Assembly: GCA_022447365.1 (NCBI GenBank)
Contig: JAKVBL010000004.1
Span: 396,872 to 460,871, forward strand
Direction of reading: 5' to 3'
Length of the DNA: 64,000 bases
Source: Oleiphilaceae bacterium
GTDB lineage: Bacteria > Pseudomonadota > Gammaproteobacteria > Pseudomonadales > Oleiphilaceae
Below are positions 10,033 to 19,688 of the stretch, in pieces (positions within the stretch are counted from its first letter, which is position 1; each line of letters begins with the position of its first letter). The notes under the pieces were generated by a model, which made no database searches, was not told the origin of the DNA, and saw only the letters and a program-made list of their open reading frames with translations. The position numbers were made by a program, and so were the translations under genes.

Positions 10033-10192
10033 GTTATCGAGCCTCCTTGGCAGGTGCGCTTTATTCTTTTGTGCGCAGATGAATCCTGTATATAGGCGAG
10101 ATTTTTAGTTCATGCCAATAAATTCTTGCATGAGGGTTTGAGTTTCTATTAAATCTTGAATGCTTGAACAATAAAAAATAAATGATATTTAC

Positions 10193-11158
10193 ATGATAAA
10201 AAGAGCCTTCCCCTTATTCCTCTTGTTTGTTTCTTCGTTGTTGAGTGCTGAAGAAGCCCATTTAGTGATGGCAACAGGTGGAGTCACCGGAGTGTATTAC
10301 CCAGCAGGTGGCGCGATTTGTCAGATGCTCAATACGCAAAAGCAGAACAAAGGTGTCCGTTGTTTTGTAGAGAGTTCAGAAGGGTCACTTGAAAATTTAA
10401 AGCGCTTACGTAGCGGCGATATTGATCTCGCCATTGTGCAAAGTGATTGGATGATGCACGACTGGAGTGGGGCAGAGGAGTTTAAGTTTTATGGCCCGCA
10501 TACAGGTTTGAGACATGTGATCAAACTATATGATGAACCTTTTACCATTGTGGCGAGAGCTGACTCAAACATTCGAAAGTTAGAAGATTTGAAGGGTAAG
10601 CGCGTTAATATCGGAAGCGAAGGTTCTGGGCAGAGAGCTACGATGGAATGGTTGATGAAATCATTAGCTTGGTGGCACTCTGATTTTTCTGAAGTGCATT
10701 TTGTTGGGGCAGATGAGCAAGCCACGGCGCTTTGTCAGGACAAGTTTGATGCGATGGTGTATATCGCTGGCACGCCGAATAGCTCAGTTAAGTCGGCAAC
10801 TACCGATTGCGATAGCGTATTAGTCCCTGTTCGTTCAAAAAAACTAGATAGAGCGATAGCTCAATCTGAAATTTATGCGCCCGCGGAAATACCTCGGGGG
10901 AGTTACCGAGGCATGGACGAAGATGTTAAAACCTTTGGCGTGTCGGCTCACTTAGTAAGTGCTGAGCGCGTTGATGCGGGCTTAGTGCAAGCTTTAGTCA
11001 CTTCGATTACGCGAGATTTGAACGGCTTCAAACGATTGCATCCGGCTCTTAAGAATGTGGGTCGCGCTCAAATGTTCAGTGATGATGTTGGCTTACCACC
11101 TCATCAGGGTGTTAAAGCGATCAAGAAAGAGTTTTTAGAATTAAGCGTTTCGGAATAA
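10193..11158 (+). CDS. TAXI-type TRAP transporter solute-binding protein (orphan)
   Basis: A cleavable signal peptide (MIKRAFPLFLLFVSSLLSA) is followed by a TAXI-family periplasmic binding protein: ATGGVTGVYYPAGGAICQ near the mature N-terminus, SEGSLENLKRLRSGDIDLA, and GKRVNIGSEGSGQRAT in the hinge region. Such proteins capture small carboxylates or amino acids for TRAP transporters. No DctQ/DctM membrane genes are nearby on either side, so the partner is elsewhere or the protein has a sensing role. Length (321) is normal. A strong terminator follows immediately, so it is monocistronic. Confidence 0.9.
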   Translation: MIKRAFPLFLLFVSSLLSAEEAHLVMATGGVTGVYYPAGGAICQMLNTQKQNKGVRCFVESSEGSLENLKRLRSGDIDLAIVQSDWMMHDWSGAEEFKFYGPHTGLRHVIKLYDEPFTIVARADSNIRKLEDLKGKRVNIGSEGSGQRATMEWLMKSLAWWHSDFSEVHFVGADEQATALCQDKFDAMVYIAGTPNSSVKSATTDCDSVLVPVRSKKLDRAIAQSEIYAPAEIPRGSYRGMDEDVKTFGVSAHLVSAERVDAGLVQALVTSITRDLNGFKRLHPALKNVGRAQMFSDDVGLPPHQGVKAIKKEFLELSVSE

Positions 11159-11183
11159 AAAACGGGCCATAAGGCCCGTTTTT
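11157..11183. terminator. Bidirectional terminator between the TAXI gene and glyS
   Basis: The stem AAACGGGCC (11160-11168) pairs with GGCCCGTTT (11173-11181) across an ATAA loop. T-runs flank it on both strands. It starts at the TAXI stop codon and ends 14 bases before the glyS stop. Confidence 0.92.
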
Positions 11184-11196
11184 AGTTTTGCTTTTA

Positions 11197-13266
11197 CTAG
11201 CGCGAGAGTAATGAAATATCTGCAGCTTGTAGGAAGAGCTCTCTAAGTTGTTTTAACAGAGCAATTCGATTGTTGCGTACCGCAATGTCATCCGCCATAA
11301 CCATGACGTCGTCGAAGAAAGCGTCGACGCTCGCCTGAAGCTCGGCCAGTTCTTTCAAGGCCTGTGTATAATCACCGGCTTTGAACAAAGGCTCTACCTT
11401 GCTTGTTAATGCACTTACTTGGTCCGCAAGTTGTTTCTCGGCCGCTTCACTCAAGAGTGATGCATTGAGTTCAGACGACGCTTCTGCTTCGTTTTTCGCA
11501 AGAATATTCGATACACGCTTGTTGGCAGCGGCAAGTGCCTCAGCTTGAGGTAGCGCGCTGAATGCTGCGACAGCGCGAATACGGTTGTCGAAATCGACTG
11601 GTTTTGTCGGCTTACGTGCACTAACCGCTAAGAATACTTCCGCAGAAATGCCTTCGTCATCGAACCAAGCTCTGAATCGATCTAGCAAGTAATCGAGAAG
11701 TTGCGTGTCTAGTTCTTTATTTTCGAGCGCGCTGTGCTGTTCTGCAGCCCAAGCGATTAGATCGCGCAGATCTAGATCAAGTCCTTTCTCGACAATGATA
11801 CGAAGTACGCCGAGTGATGCGCGACGCAGAGCAAACGGATCTTTCGTACCGGTTGGTGGCTGGTTAATACCGAACAAACCAACAAGCGAGTCTAGCTTTT
11901 CTGCTAAGGCAAGTGCGCAACCCGTATGTGTGCTTGGCAATTCACCACCAGCTTGTTTTGGCATGTATTGCTCGTTCAGTGCGAGAGCGACCTCTTCTTC
12001 TTCGCCATCAAAGAGTGCGTAGTGGTATGCCATCAAACCTTGAAGATCCGTGAACTCGAGTACCATTTCACTAACAAGGTCTGATTTTGCTAGTTCGCCA
12101 GCACGTAGTGCATAAGCTTCATTGCTACCAATTGCTTGTGCAATGCGTTGCGCCAACTTGGCAACACGTTCTGTTTTTTCGTATACGGTGCCCAATTTAG
12201 TTTGAAAAACGATGTTTTTCAGCGACTCACGTTTCGACTCAAGGCTTGTTTTCTTATCGGTTTCAAAGAAGAACGCAGCATCTGCAAGACGAGGGCGAAT
12301 AACACGTTCGTTACCTGAGATAACCTGCGCAGGATCTTTACTCTCAATATTTGAGATCGTAATGAAGTGCGGCATGATTTTTTGGTTAGCATCTAATACG
12401 TGGAAGTATTTTTGATGCTCAGCCATCGATGAAATCAACGCTTCTGCAGGGACGCTTAAGAAATCGTGATCGAAGTTACCAAGTAAAGGTGTTGGCCACT
12501 CATTCAGTGAGTTTACTTCATCTAGTAAATCATCATCGATAATCGCGATACCATTTACTGTGAGTGCTATTTTTTCTACGCCAGATTTGATCAAGGCTTT
12601 ACGCTCTTCGTAATTAACCATGACCTTGCCTTCAGTTTTGAGCTTACTTTCGTACTCAGACGGCGTATTAATTTGAATTTCACCAGTGCTCATGAAGCGG
12701 TGTCCACGACTCATGTTGCCATGCGTGATCCCCATAGTTTCGCCAGACACAACTTCTTCTCCAAGAAGCATGACGACCCATTGTACTGGGCGAACGAATT
12801 CTTCTTTCTTTGCTCCCCAACGCATACGCTTTGGAATTGGCAGTTTCGCAAGAGATTGGGCCACAATGTCGCTGATTAAATCTTTTGTTGCTTTGCCTGA
12901 TTCCGTCGAGCGATAAATCAACCATGTGCCCTTAGGGGTTTCCATCTCTTCTAAGTCACTTGGCTCAATGCCTAGTGATTTTGTGAAGCCAAGTAGAGCT
13001 CGGCTTGGCTCGCCAGCGTCGTCAAAAGCGGCTTTCTTTGATGGGCCGCGTTTTTCAATTTCTTTGTCCGCTTGTTGCAGTGCTAGATCTGAAATCTCTA
13101 GGGCAAGGCGGCGAGGCGCTGCATAGCTTTTATGATCCTTGTATGAAATGCCAGCTTCATCTAAACCGCTTAAAATGCCTTGGCTGAACGCATCTGAGAG
13201 TTTTTTAAGTGCTTTTGGTGGGAGTTCTTCCGTACCAAGTTCAATCAGGAAATCTTTGCTAGACAC
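11197..13266 (-). CDS. glyS: Glycyl-tRNA synthetase beta subunit
   Basis: The protein begins with the family signature FLIELGTEELPPKAL and spans 689 residues, the usual length for the beta chain of the alpha2beta2 bacterial glycyl-tRNA synthetase. The beta chain contributes tRNA recognition (HD-like and anticodon-binding regions, the latter near the C-terminus) while GlyQ carries the class II active site. GlyS follows glyQ with a two-base gap, so the two are co-transcribed and probably translationally coupled. The bidirectional terminator at 11157-11183 ends the operon. Confidence 0.97.
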   Translation of the reverse strand: MSSKDFLIELGTEELPPKALKKLSDAFSQGILSGLDEAGISYKDHKSYAAPRRLALEISDLALQQADKEIEKRGPSKKAAFDDAGEPSRALLGFTKSLGIEPSDLEEMETPKGTWLIYRSTESGKATKDLISDIVAQSLAKLPIPKRMRWGAKKEEFVRPVQWVVMLLGEEVVSGETMGITHGNMSRGHRFMSTGEIQINTPSEYESKLKTEGKVMVNYEERKALIKSGVEKIALTVNGIAIIDDDLLDEVNSLNEWPTPLLGNFDHDFLSVPAEALISSMAEHQKYFHVLDANQKIMPHFITISNIESKDPAQVISGNERVIRPRLADAAFFFETDKKTSLESKRESLKNIVFQTKLGTVYEKTERVAKLAQRIAQAIGSNEAYALRAGELAKSDLVSEMVLEFTDLQGLMAYHYALFDGEEEEVALALNEQYMPKQAGGELPSTHTGCALALAEKLDSLVGLFGINQPPTGTKDPFALRRASLGVLRIIVEKGLDLDLRDLIAWAAEQHSALENKELDTQLLDYLLDRFRAWFDDEGISAEVFLAVSARKPTKPVDFDNRIRAVAAFSALPQAEALAAANKRVSNILAKNEAEASSELNASLLSEAAEKQLADQVSALTSKVEPLFKAGDYTQALKELAELQASVDAFFDDVMVMADDIAVRNNRIALLKQLRELFLQAADISLLSR

Positions 13267-13268
13267 GA

Positions 13269-14237
13269 TTACTTACTCCCTTTGTCTGCATTGGCGGCTT
13301 CGGTTTTTGCGATCACTTCATCACGCAGCTCATCTGACGCGAGAGGGAAACCAAGCTTCATTCTGGTATCGAAATAAGATTGTGCAACGGCGCGTGCAAG
13401 ACTGCGAACACGAAGGATAAAGCGCTGACGTTCGGTCACAGAAATAGCATGACGTGCATCTAGCATGTTGAACGTGTGTGACGCCTTCAAAACAAGTTCG
13501 TATGCTGGAAGTGGAAGGCCTAGTTCAATCAAACGTTGGCTTTCAGACTCATAAGTGTCGAAGTTCTTGAACAAAGATGGAACGTCAGCTTGTTCAAAGT
13601 TGTATGTCGACATTTCTACTTCGTTTTGATGGAATACGTCACCATATGTGACGTCGCCGTCAGGGCCATGTGCCCATACTAAGTCGTATACGCTGTCGAC
13701 GCCTTGCAAATACATTGCAATACGTTCTAGTCCGTAGGTGATTTCGCCGGTGACTGGATAGCATTCAAGGCCGCCAACCTGTTGGAAGTAGGTGAACTGA
13801 GTAACTTCCATGCCGTTGAGCCAAACTTCCCAACCAAGACCCCACGCACCTAGTGTTGGTGATTCCCAGTTATCTTCGACAAAGCGAATGTCGTGAACGA
13901 GTGTGTCAATCCCCATGGCTTTCAATGACTCAAGATACAACTCTTGAATATTGAGAGGAGATGGCTTCATCACAACTTGGAATTGGTAGTAGTGCTGAAG
14001 GCGATTTGGGTTTTCGCCATAGCGACCATCAGTTGGACGACGACTTGGTTGAACATAGGCTGCATTCCAAGTTTCAGGGCCAATCGCTCGTAGGAATGTA
14101 GCAGGGTGAAATGTGCCTGCGCCGACTTCCATATCGAGTGGCTGAAGAACAACACAGCCCTTACTCGCCCAAAAATTTTGTAAGGCTAAAATTAGCCCCT
14201 GAAAGGTTTTTACATCTGGATTGGATTGTTCAGCCAC
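13269..14237 (-). CDS. glyQ: Glycyl-tRNA synthetase alpha subunit
   Basis: This is the class II catalytic subunit that forms glycyl-adenylate and charges tRNA-Gly with GlyS. It opens with [18 protein letters not shown] followed by [17 protein letters not shown], and carries the conserved [17 protein letters not shown] segment and [20 protein letters not shown]. At 322 residues it is full length. The start is ATG at 14237. Upstream on the reverse strand is TATAAT (14313-14308), a perfect -10 hexamer without a clear -35. Confidence 0.97.
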   Translation of the reverse strand: MAEQSNPDVKTFQGLILALQNFWASKGCVVLQPLDMEVGAGTFHPATFLRAIGPETWNAAYVQPSRRPTDGRYGENPNRLQHYYQFQVVMKPSPLNIQELYLESLKAMGIDTLVHDIRFVEDNWESPTLGAWGLGWEVWLNGMEVTQFTYFQQVGGLECYPVTGEITYGLERIAMYLQGVDSVYDLVWAHGPDGDVTYGDVFHQNEVEMSTYNFEQADVPSLFKNFDTYESESQRLIELGLPLPAYELVLKASHTFNMLDARHAISVTERQRFILRVRSLARAVAQSYFDTRMKLGFPLASDELRDEVIAKTEAANADKGSK

Positions 14238-14339
14238 AACTCAAGCACCCGTAGTTAATTCATTATATTTTCGTTGCTTTGACAAAAAAGCGAGAAAAAG
14301 GAGCGGCATTATACACTAAGCTGTTCGCCGCTCGCTCAC

Positions 14340-14780
14340 TTATTGCTTGATATATTTCAAAATTTCAACCACTTGCTCGGGTGTTTCTGCGACAGCCATC
14401 GCGGCACCGTCAACTTCTTTGAGTGGATGCGTTAATTCTGGATCATGAATCACAACGATTGGCTTGCCTTTGCCAATAGCAATGCCGGCTTCAAATGCAG
14501 CATTCCATTGCTTGTATTTTGGTCCGAAACGTACCACGGTAAGATCAGCCTTTTCGATTGCATTCATTGTGCGCAATGAATTGATCTTTGCTGCTTTATG
14601 ATCCTTCCAGAAGTTGTTTTCTTCTTCACCAAGAATCCGGTCACCAACTTCGTCACTGGCTTCATGATTAGTCACTGGGCTTAGTGTCTCGATGTCTAGA
14701 TTGGCTTCTTTGATGCCATTTTCAATACGCTCACGCCAATCGGTATGAATCTCACCTGAAAGATAAATGCTGTAGCTCAT
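14340..14780 (-). CDS. YtoQ family protein
   Basis: This 146-residue protein begins MSYSIYLSGEIHTDWRE and contains a SLRTMNAIEKADLTVVRFG segment and a WNAAFEAGIAIGKGKP box. This resembles the YtoQ family and, more distantly, nucleoside 2-deoxyribosyltransferase-like Rossmann folds (a sugar-binding SGE start, and an Ala-Gly-rich segment with a conserved Glu). The exact substrate is unknown. It is single-domain and cytoplasmic, with no signal peptide. It lies 102 bases upstream of glyQ on the same strand, but glyQ seems to have its own -10 element. Confidence 0.8.
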   Translation of the reverse strand: MSYSIYLSGEIHTDWRERIENGIKEANLDIETLSPVTNHEASDEVGDRILGEEENNFWKDHKAAKINSLRTMNAIEKADLTVVRFGPKYKQWNAAFEAGIAIGKGKPIVVIHDPELTHPLKEVDGAAMAVAETPEQVVEILKYIKQ

Positions 14781-14908
14781 ATTAGGTTTATGTCCCTAGA
14801 ATTTATTGATAAAACTGTATGTAAGGTGAGCGGATTCTAATAAACAGAATTGAGGATGCAAGCATCGCTCATGCTTGGATTCACATATTTATAGAGTGGA
14901 GGTATAGG

Positions 14909-15481
14909 GTGCCTATCTATGACCATAAGTATGGTGGTTTAGACTATTTTCGAGTTTATCGTTCTTGGGGCGGACAAGAGTTTCAAGAATATGTGCGAAT
15001 CGGAGAAGATAAAGACGCTGCACGCAAAGAGGCTGAGGCGATCGAAACACGTTTTGCGCAAGAATATGAAGTTTATCAGCGAGAGCGTGCTGCACAACCA
15101 GAATTTCATGTGAGAGATGATGGCTCAATTCGAGGTCTACGGCGTGTTAGTGTTGAGCGAGGTAGTAGAGCGACAGTTGAGGTCTTGGAGCTCCGTATCA
15201 ACGTGCCTTGGTTAAAAAGCATCAAGCGAACGACGGTATCAATTAGCACACATGGATTTGAGTCAGCTTTTCAGCAGTCAGTTGAAAAAATATGCGAATG
15301 GTATGAATTAGATAAACAAAGCCCCGCTGCGAAAGCGATGCATACTTGTGATGCTTATTATGCAAATGGTGATGAGATCAGCGCTTTACGTAGTGTTAGC
15401 CACAAGGCGCGCCATGAGCTGGACAACATAACGCAAGGTGTGTTCAAAGGTTTACGTAAGCTCGGTATTTCTGGCGCTTAA
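14909..15481 (+). CDS. Unassigned 190-residue protein, possible AP2-like DNA-binding folds
   Basis: I do not recognise the family with certainty. The start is GTG at 14909, supported by a perfect GGAGG at 14898-14902. There is no signal peptide or membrane helix. Two regions, about 9-52 and 72-130, each look like a small beta sheet followed by an Ala-rich helix (YFRVYRSWGG...AARKEAEAIETRF, and GLRRVSVERG...HGFESAFQQSVEKI). That layout recalls AP2/integrase-type DNA-binding domains in bacteria, but this is inference. The stop codon sits in the loop of a 10-base-pair hairpin shared with the convergent trkH. Confidence 0.65.
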   Translation: MPIYDHKYGGLDYFRVYRSWGGQEFQEYVRIGEDKDAARKEAEAIETRFAQEYEVYQRERAAQPEFHVRDDGSIRGLRRVSVERGSRATVEVLELRINVPWLKSIKRTTVSISTHGFESAFQQSVEKICEWYELDKQSPAAKAMHTCDAYYANGDEISALRSVSHKARHELDNITQGVFKGLRKLGISGA

Positions 15482-15492
15482 GAGCGCCAGAA
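15469..15492. other. Hairpin with two convergent stop codons in its loop
   Basis: A perfect 10-base-pair stem (15469-15478 with 15483-15492; TTCTGGCGCT / AGCGCCAGAA) has the loop TAAG. The TAA of the rightward gene (15479-15481) and that of trkH on the other strand (15480-15478) overlap as TTAA at the loop. No T-run follows on either strand, so it is not a standard intrinsic terminator. It may protect mRNA 3' ends. Confidence 0.7.
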
Positions 15493-16926
15493 GGCTGGGG
15501 TGAATAGAATCAATAGCGTAAAAATTTCTAGACGCCCCATTAGCATTGCTACGCAAAGAACCCATTTCGCAAAAGTCGGTAAATCGCCATAGTGTGCTGC
15601 GACATCTCCCAGACCTGGTCCAAGGTTATTGATGCAGGCACCAACTGCCGACCATGCAGTTACTTGATCTAAACCGCTTGCGAGAAGTAGTAACAAAAGC
15701 ACAACGAATGAGAATACGTACAGGGAGAAGAAACCCCATACGGCTTCGATAACCCGATCAGGTACGGCTTTCTTGCCTACTTTTACAGGAATCACCGCAT
15801 TAGGGTGAATCAAGCGCTTTATCTCGCGCATGCCCTGTTTGAATATCAGCATCACGCGAATGGCTTTCATGCCCCCGCCAGTTGATCCTGCGCAGCCGCC
15901 GATGAAAGCGACAACGAAGAGTAAAAACGGTAATACAAAAGGCCAGTTGGCAAAATCAGCCGTTGAGAAACCCGTTGTAGTGGCAATGGATACCACCTCG
16001 AATAAACCTTTTACGAATGATGTGCCAGGGTCGTAGGTGCTGGTGTGGTAGAGCGTCGCAATCGTGATGATGGAAACTAAGAGAATGACACCGGTGTAAA
16101 ATCTGAATTCTGCATCTTTCCAATAGATGATCGGGCTATTGGAACGAAGCGCCGCAAAATGCAGTGCGAAGTTGATGCCAGAAATGAACATGAAAAAGAT
16201 CGCAACAAGTTCGATATGTACGTTGTTGTAATAGCCGATACTTAGGTCATGTGTTGAGTAGCCACCAATCGCAATGGTTGAGAAACTGTGGGCAACGGCA
16301 TCGAATACTTCCATGCCTGCACTCCAATAAGCGAGAGCGCACAACACGGTTAATCCTAGGTAGATATACCATAGCGCTTTTGCTGTTTCGGTAATTCTAG
16401 GAGTGAGTTTGCTGTCTTTCACAGGGCCGGGTGCCTCTGCACGGTAGAGCTGCATACCACCGATGCCGAGCATTGGCAGTACAGCGACGGCTAGAACGAT
16501 CAAACCCATACCGCCAAACCATTGTAACTGTTGGCGATACCATAAGATTGATTTTGGTAGTGAGTCGAGGCCTGTAATAACGGTTGCCCCTGTCGTCGTT
16601 AATCCAGAAAGCGACTCAAAATACGCATCTGTGTAGGAGAGATCAGGCATATCAGACAGATATAGTGGGATGGACCCACTAAAGCTAAGAACGACCCAGA
16701 ACATCACAGTAATTAAGAAACCATCGTGAACACGTAATTCTTTTCTGTGTTGCCGACAGGGTAGCCAGACTAGAAAACCTAAACCAAGTGTGATGGCAAA
16801 TGCGTCCAAGAAGGCATGGAGTTGCCCATCGATGTAGTAGAGTGAGACGGCAATGGGGGGCAGCATCGTGACACTGAATAGCATCAACAAAATCCCCAGC
16901 ATTCGGCCAATAGTTAAAATTTGCAT
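15478..16926 (-). CDS. trkH: TrkH-type potassium uptake channel subunit
   Basis: This inner-membrane K+ translocation subunit works with the NAD-binding regulator TrkA encoded just upstream. The four pore-loop filters of the SKT superfamily are visible: SGLTTTGATVI, AIGGYSTHD, IATTTGFSTADF and INNLGPGLGD. Some ten hydrophobic helices span the 482 residues, the normal length. trkA ends 18 bases before the ATG, so the pair forms an operon (trkA-trkH). The 3' end overlaps the stop of the convergent unassigned gene. Confidence 0.95.
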   Translation of the reverse strand: MQILTIGRMLGILLMLFSVTMLPPIAVSLYYIDGQLHAFLDAFAITLGLGFLVWLPCRQHRKELRVHDGFLITVMFWVVLSFSGSIPLYLSDMPDLSYTDAYFESLSGLTTTGATVITGLDSLPKSILWYRQQLQWFGGMGLIVLAVAVLPMLGIGGMQLYRAEAPGPVKDSKLTPRITETAKALWYIYLGLTVLCALAYWSAGMEVFDAVAHSFSTIAIGGYSTHDLSIGYYNNVHIELVAIFFMFISGINFALHFAALRSNSPIIYWKDAEFRFYTGVILLVSIITIATLYHTSTYDPGTSFVKGLFEVVSIATTTGFSTADFANWPFVLPFLLFVVAFIGGCAGSTGGGMKAIRVMLIFKQGMREIKRLIHPNAVIPVKVGKKAVPDRVIEAVWGFFSLYVFSFVVLLLLLLASGLDQVTAWSAVGACINNLGPGLGDVAAHYGDLPTFAKWVLCVAMLMGRLEIFTLLILFTPAFWRS

Positions 16927-16944
16927 TAGAAGATCTCGATCACT

Positions 16945-18318
16945 CTAGAAAAACGTTAGGCCGACCTGGAAGAGTTTCTCAACTTCCCTGATCCTTCCTT
17001 TATCGATCAAGAACAAGATGACGTGGTCATCAGGTTCGATACGGATATGGTCATGCGCGATCAATACTTCTTTTTTACGCACAATCGCTCCGATCGTTGT
17101 GCCAGGCGGCAGATTGATTTCATCGAGTCGTTTCCCGACTACTTTCGAAGAGCGATGGTCTCCATGCGCAATCGCTTCGATTGCCTCTGCTGCACCGCGA
17201 CGCAGAGAGTGAACATTGACTACGTCTCCGCGACGAATGTGCGTTAACAGACTGCCAATCGTTGTTTGTTGTGGGGATACAGCAATGTCGATTTCTCCAC
17301 CTTGAATCAGATCCACATAGTTTGGATTGCTGATTAGCGTAATGACTTTGCGTGCACCAATTCGTTTTGCCAGCATCGATGCCATGATATTCGCTTCGTC
17401 ATCGTTAGTGACTGCGATAAACACGTCTGTATTCTCGATGTTCTCATCGATAAGCATGTCTTTGTCGGCGCAGTTCCCATTTAGTACAGTGGAACGTTCT
17501 AGATGTTCGGAGAGTGATTTACAACGCGAGGCCGACGATTCGATGATTTTCACGCGGTAGCGGCGCTCTAATTTTTCTGCCAAGCGCTGACCAATATTGC
17601 CACCCCCTGCAATCATCACGCGTTTGTAGCTTTTTTCTAAAGGTTGGAGCTCACTCATTACCGCTCGAATATGATCACGTGCAGCAATGAAAAACACTTC
17701 GTCTCCTTCATTGATAACGGTGTTACCGCTTGGGATGATTGGTTTTCCATCTCTAAATATGGCCGCAACTCGCGTGTCGATATTAGGCATATGCTGCCGA
17801 ATTGCCGCAAGTTCATGACCGATCAATGGGCCACCTTCACAGGCACGAATAGCAACCAGACTAACTTCGCCTTCAGCAAAATCTAGCGCTTGAAGAGCGC
17901 CTGGATACTCGAGCAAGCGTTTTATATGTTTCGTGACAACTTGTTCGGGACTGATCAGTACATCGACCGGTACGGCATCGTTTCGGAACAAAGATTTTTG
18001 CTTGAGGTATGCATTTGCTCTTACACGACTTATCTTTGTGGGCGTCTTGAATAAGGAGTACGCGATTTGGCATGCCAGCATGTTGACTTCGTCACTGTTG
18101 GTGACGGCGATGAGCATGTCGGCGTCTTCAGCGCCAGCTTGCTCGAGTACTTCTGGGTAAGAGCCCAAGCCCTCAATTGTTCTAATATCAATACGGTCGC
18201 TTAATTCAGATAAACGTTGATTGTCAGGGTCAATCACGGTGATATCGTTGGCTTCAATCGCAAGGTTTTCAGCAAGCGTTCCGCCTACTTGTCCTGCGCC
18301 CACAATAATGATTTTCAT
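16945..18318 (-). CDS. trkA: Trk system potassium transporter regulator TrkA
   Basis: This cytoplasmic gating subunit of the Trk K+ system consists of two tandem RCK modules. Rossmann motifs are [10 protein letters not shown] at residues 7-16 and [11 protein letters not shown] near residue 240, each followed by a TrkA_C domain. At 457 residues it matches the duplicated form of Pseudomonas and E. coli. rsmB ends 44 bases upstream on the same strand, so def-fmt-rsmB-trkA-trkH may be transcribed together, an order well known from pseudomonads. Confidence 0.97.
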   Translation of the reverse strand: MKIIIVGAGQVGGTLAENLAIEANDITVIDPDNQRLSELSDRIDIRTIEGLGSYPEVLEQAGAEDADMLIAVTNSDEVNMLACQIAYSLFKTPTKISRVRANAYLKQKSLFRNDAVPVDVLISPEQVVTKHIKRLLEYPGALQALDFAEGEVSLVAIRACEGGPLIGHELAAIRQHMPNIDTRVAAIFRDGKPIIPSGNTVINEGDEVFFIAARDHIRAVMSELQPLEKSYKRVMIAGGGNIGQRLAEKLERRYRVKIIESSASRCKSLSEHLERSTVLNGNCADKDMLIDENIENTDVFIAVTNDDEANIMASMLAKRIGARKVITLISNPNYVDLIQGGEIDIAVSPQQTTIGSLLTHIRRGDVVNVHSLRRGAAEAIEAIAHGDHRSSKVVGKRLDEINLPPGTTIGAIVRKKEVLIAHDHIRIEPDDHVILFLIDKGRIREVEKLFQVGLTFF

Positions 18319-18362
18319 AAACAGTGCATGCCTAAATTGCGTATGCTGCGTGTAAAACGCCG

Positions 18363-19688
18363 TTACTTAGTATCTTTTGTTAACAAAGCGTAGAAGAACC
18401 CATCGTGTCCTTGCTCTGAGGGAAATAGCTGTTTGCCATATCCAGTGTCTTCTCCCCAATCGCTTTCAATGGGAAGTAAGGTCGTACTCGGTTCTGAAGC
18501 TAAAAAGCGTTCTATGATGCGTGCATTTTCCTGCGGGAAAATTGAGCATGTTGCATAGACCAGCTTGCCACCAGGTTTGAGCGTTTTCCAAAGACTTGTT
18601 AGTAAGTGTAGCTGCAGTTCTGCGAGTTTCTTGAGGTCTGATGGATCTCTCAGTAATTTAATGTCAGGGTGCCTACGAATCACACCTGTTGCACTACATG
18701 GCGCATCGAGAAGAATACGATCGAAGGGTTGATTATCATACCAACGCGTTAAATCTTCAGCAGAACTTGCAATCGTGTTGGCCTTCAATCCCAAGCGAGC
18801 AAGATTTTCTTCGACTCGCACTAAGCGTTTCGCATCTTGGTCTAAGGCAGTGACGTCTAATGACGGTTCAGCTTCGAGCATGGCGCATGTTTTTCCGCCG
18901 GGAGCAGAGCATGCATCGAGAACGCGTAAGTTTGGCGCTAAGTCTAATAGCTTTGTTGAAAGCTGTGCAGCCTCGTCTTGAACACTCACTAAACCTTCAT
19001 CAAATCCAGGCAGTTTGTCGACGTCTTGCGCTTCTTCCAAAAGAATGCCTTTTTCTGAAAAGCTAGTTTCTGTAGCCAGAATTTGATTGGTGTGCAGCGT
19101 TTTTAGGTAGTCTTCTCGACTTACTTTGCTTGTATTGACGCGCAAAAACATAGGAGGGTGAGCATTGGATGCGCGCATTGTATCCATGGCTTGATTAGGC
19201 CAATTGTTTTCGATTTTTGCTGAAAACCAGTCTGGGAAACTAGCCTTAATATCATCATCTGAGATTTCAGGTTTTGGGTCGCGAGAAATGCTTCGTAAAA
19301 CCGCATTGATCAAACCGCGCGTTTTCAAGAGCTTCAGTTCTTTGGCTGCTTCGACTGTTTCATGTATGGCTGCGTGGTCTGGAATGCGAGTAAACAATAA
19401 CTGATACGCGCCTATTACTAGCAGCGTGCGAGTTTCTTCATCTCTTCTCGACAAAGGGCGTTGTAAATAGGTGTTCACAAGATCATCAAGATAAAAAAAC
19501 CAACGGCAACTGCCAAACACGAGCTCTTGAAGTAATGCTCTATCAACCGGCCGCGCCTCGCGGGAGACTTTTGGCAAAGCGGTATTCAGAGAGCGTTTTT
19601 GAATACGCACCTCATCGATTGCTTTGGCTGCAAGAAAACGCACGTTCATATAAAAGTATCCGGGCGAGTTAGTTGAGAGTCGTTCCAA
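18363..19688 (-). CDS. rsmB: 16S rRNA (cytosine-967 C5) methyltransferase
   Basis: RsmB (Sun/Fmu) methylates C967 of 16S rRNA. An N-terminal NusB-like RNA-binding domain (about 1-140) precedes a Rossmann methyltransferase with the SAM loop [11 protein letters not shown]. The catalytic cysteines are in [14 protein letters not shown] and [11 protein letters not shown]. The reading frame begins at 19688 and overlaps the end of fmt by 20 bases. A start at the internal ATG 19646 ([14 protein letters not shown]) would remove the overlap and looks more natural for the family, since the preceding residues are not conserved-looking. Function is secure, the start is not. Confidence 0.93.
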   Translation of the reverse strand: MERLSTNSPGYFYMNVRFLAAKAIDEVRIQKRSLNTALPKVSREARPVDRALLQELVFGSCRWFFYLDDLVNTYLQRPLSRRDEETRTLLVIGAYQLLFTRIPDHAAIHETVEAAKELKLLKTRGLINAVLRSISRDPKPEISDDDIKASFPDWFSAKIENNWPNQAMDTMRASNAHPPMFLRVNTSKVSREDYLKTLHTNQILATETSFSEKGILLEEAQDVDKLPGFDEGLVSVQDEAAQLSTKLLDLAPNLRVLDACSAPGGKTCAMLEAEPSLDVTALDQDAKRLVRVEENLARLGLKANTIASSAEDLTRWYDNQPFDRILLDAPCSATGVIRRHPDIKLLRDPSDLKKLAELQLHLLTSLWKTLKPGGKLVYATCSIFPQENARIIERFLASEPSTTLLPIESDWGEDTGYGKQLFPSEQGHDGFFYALLTKDTK

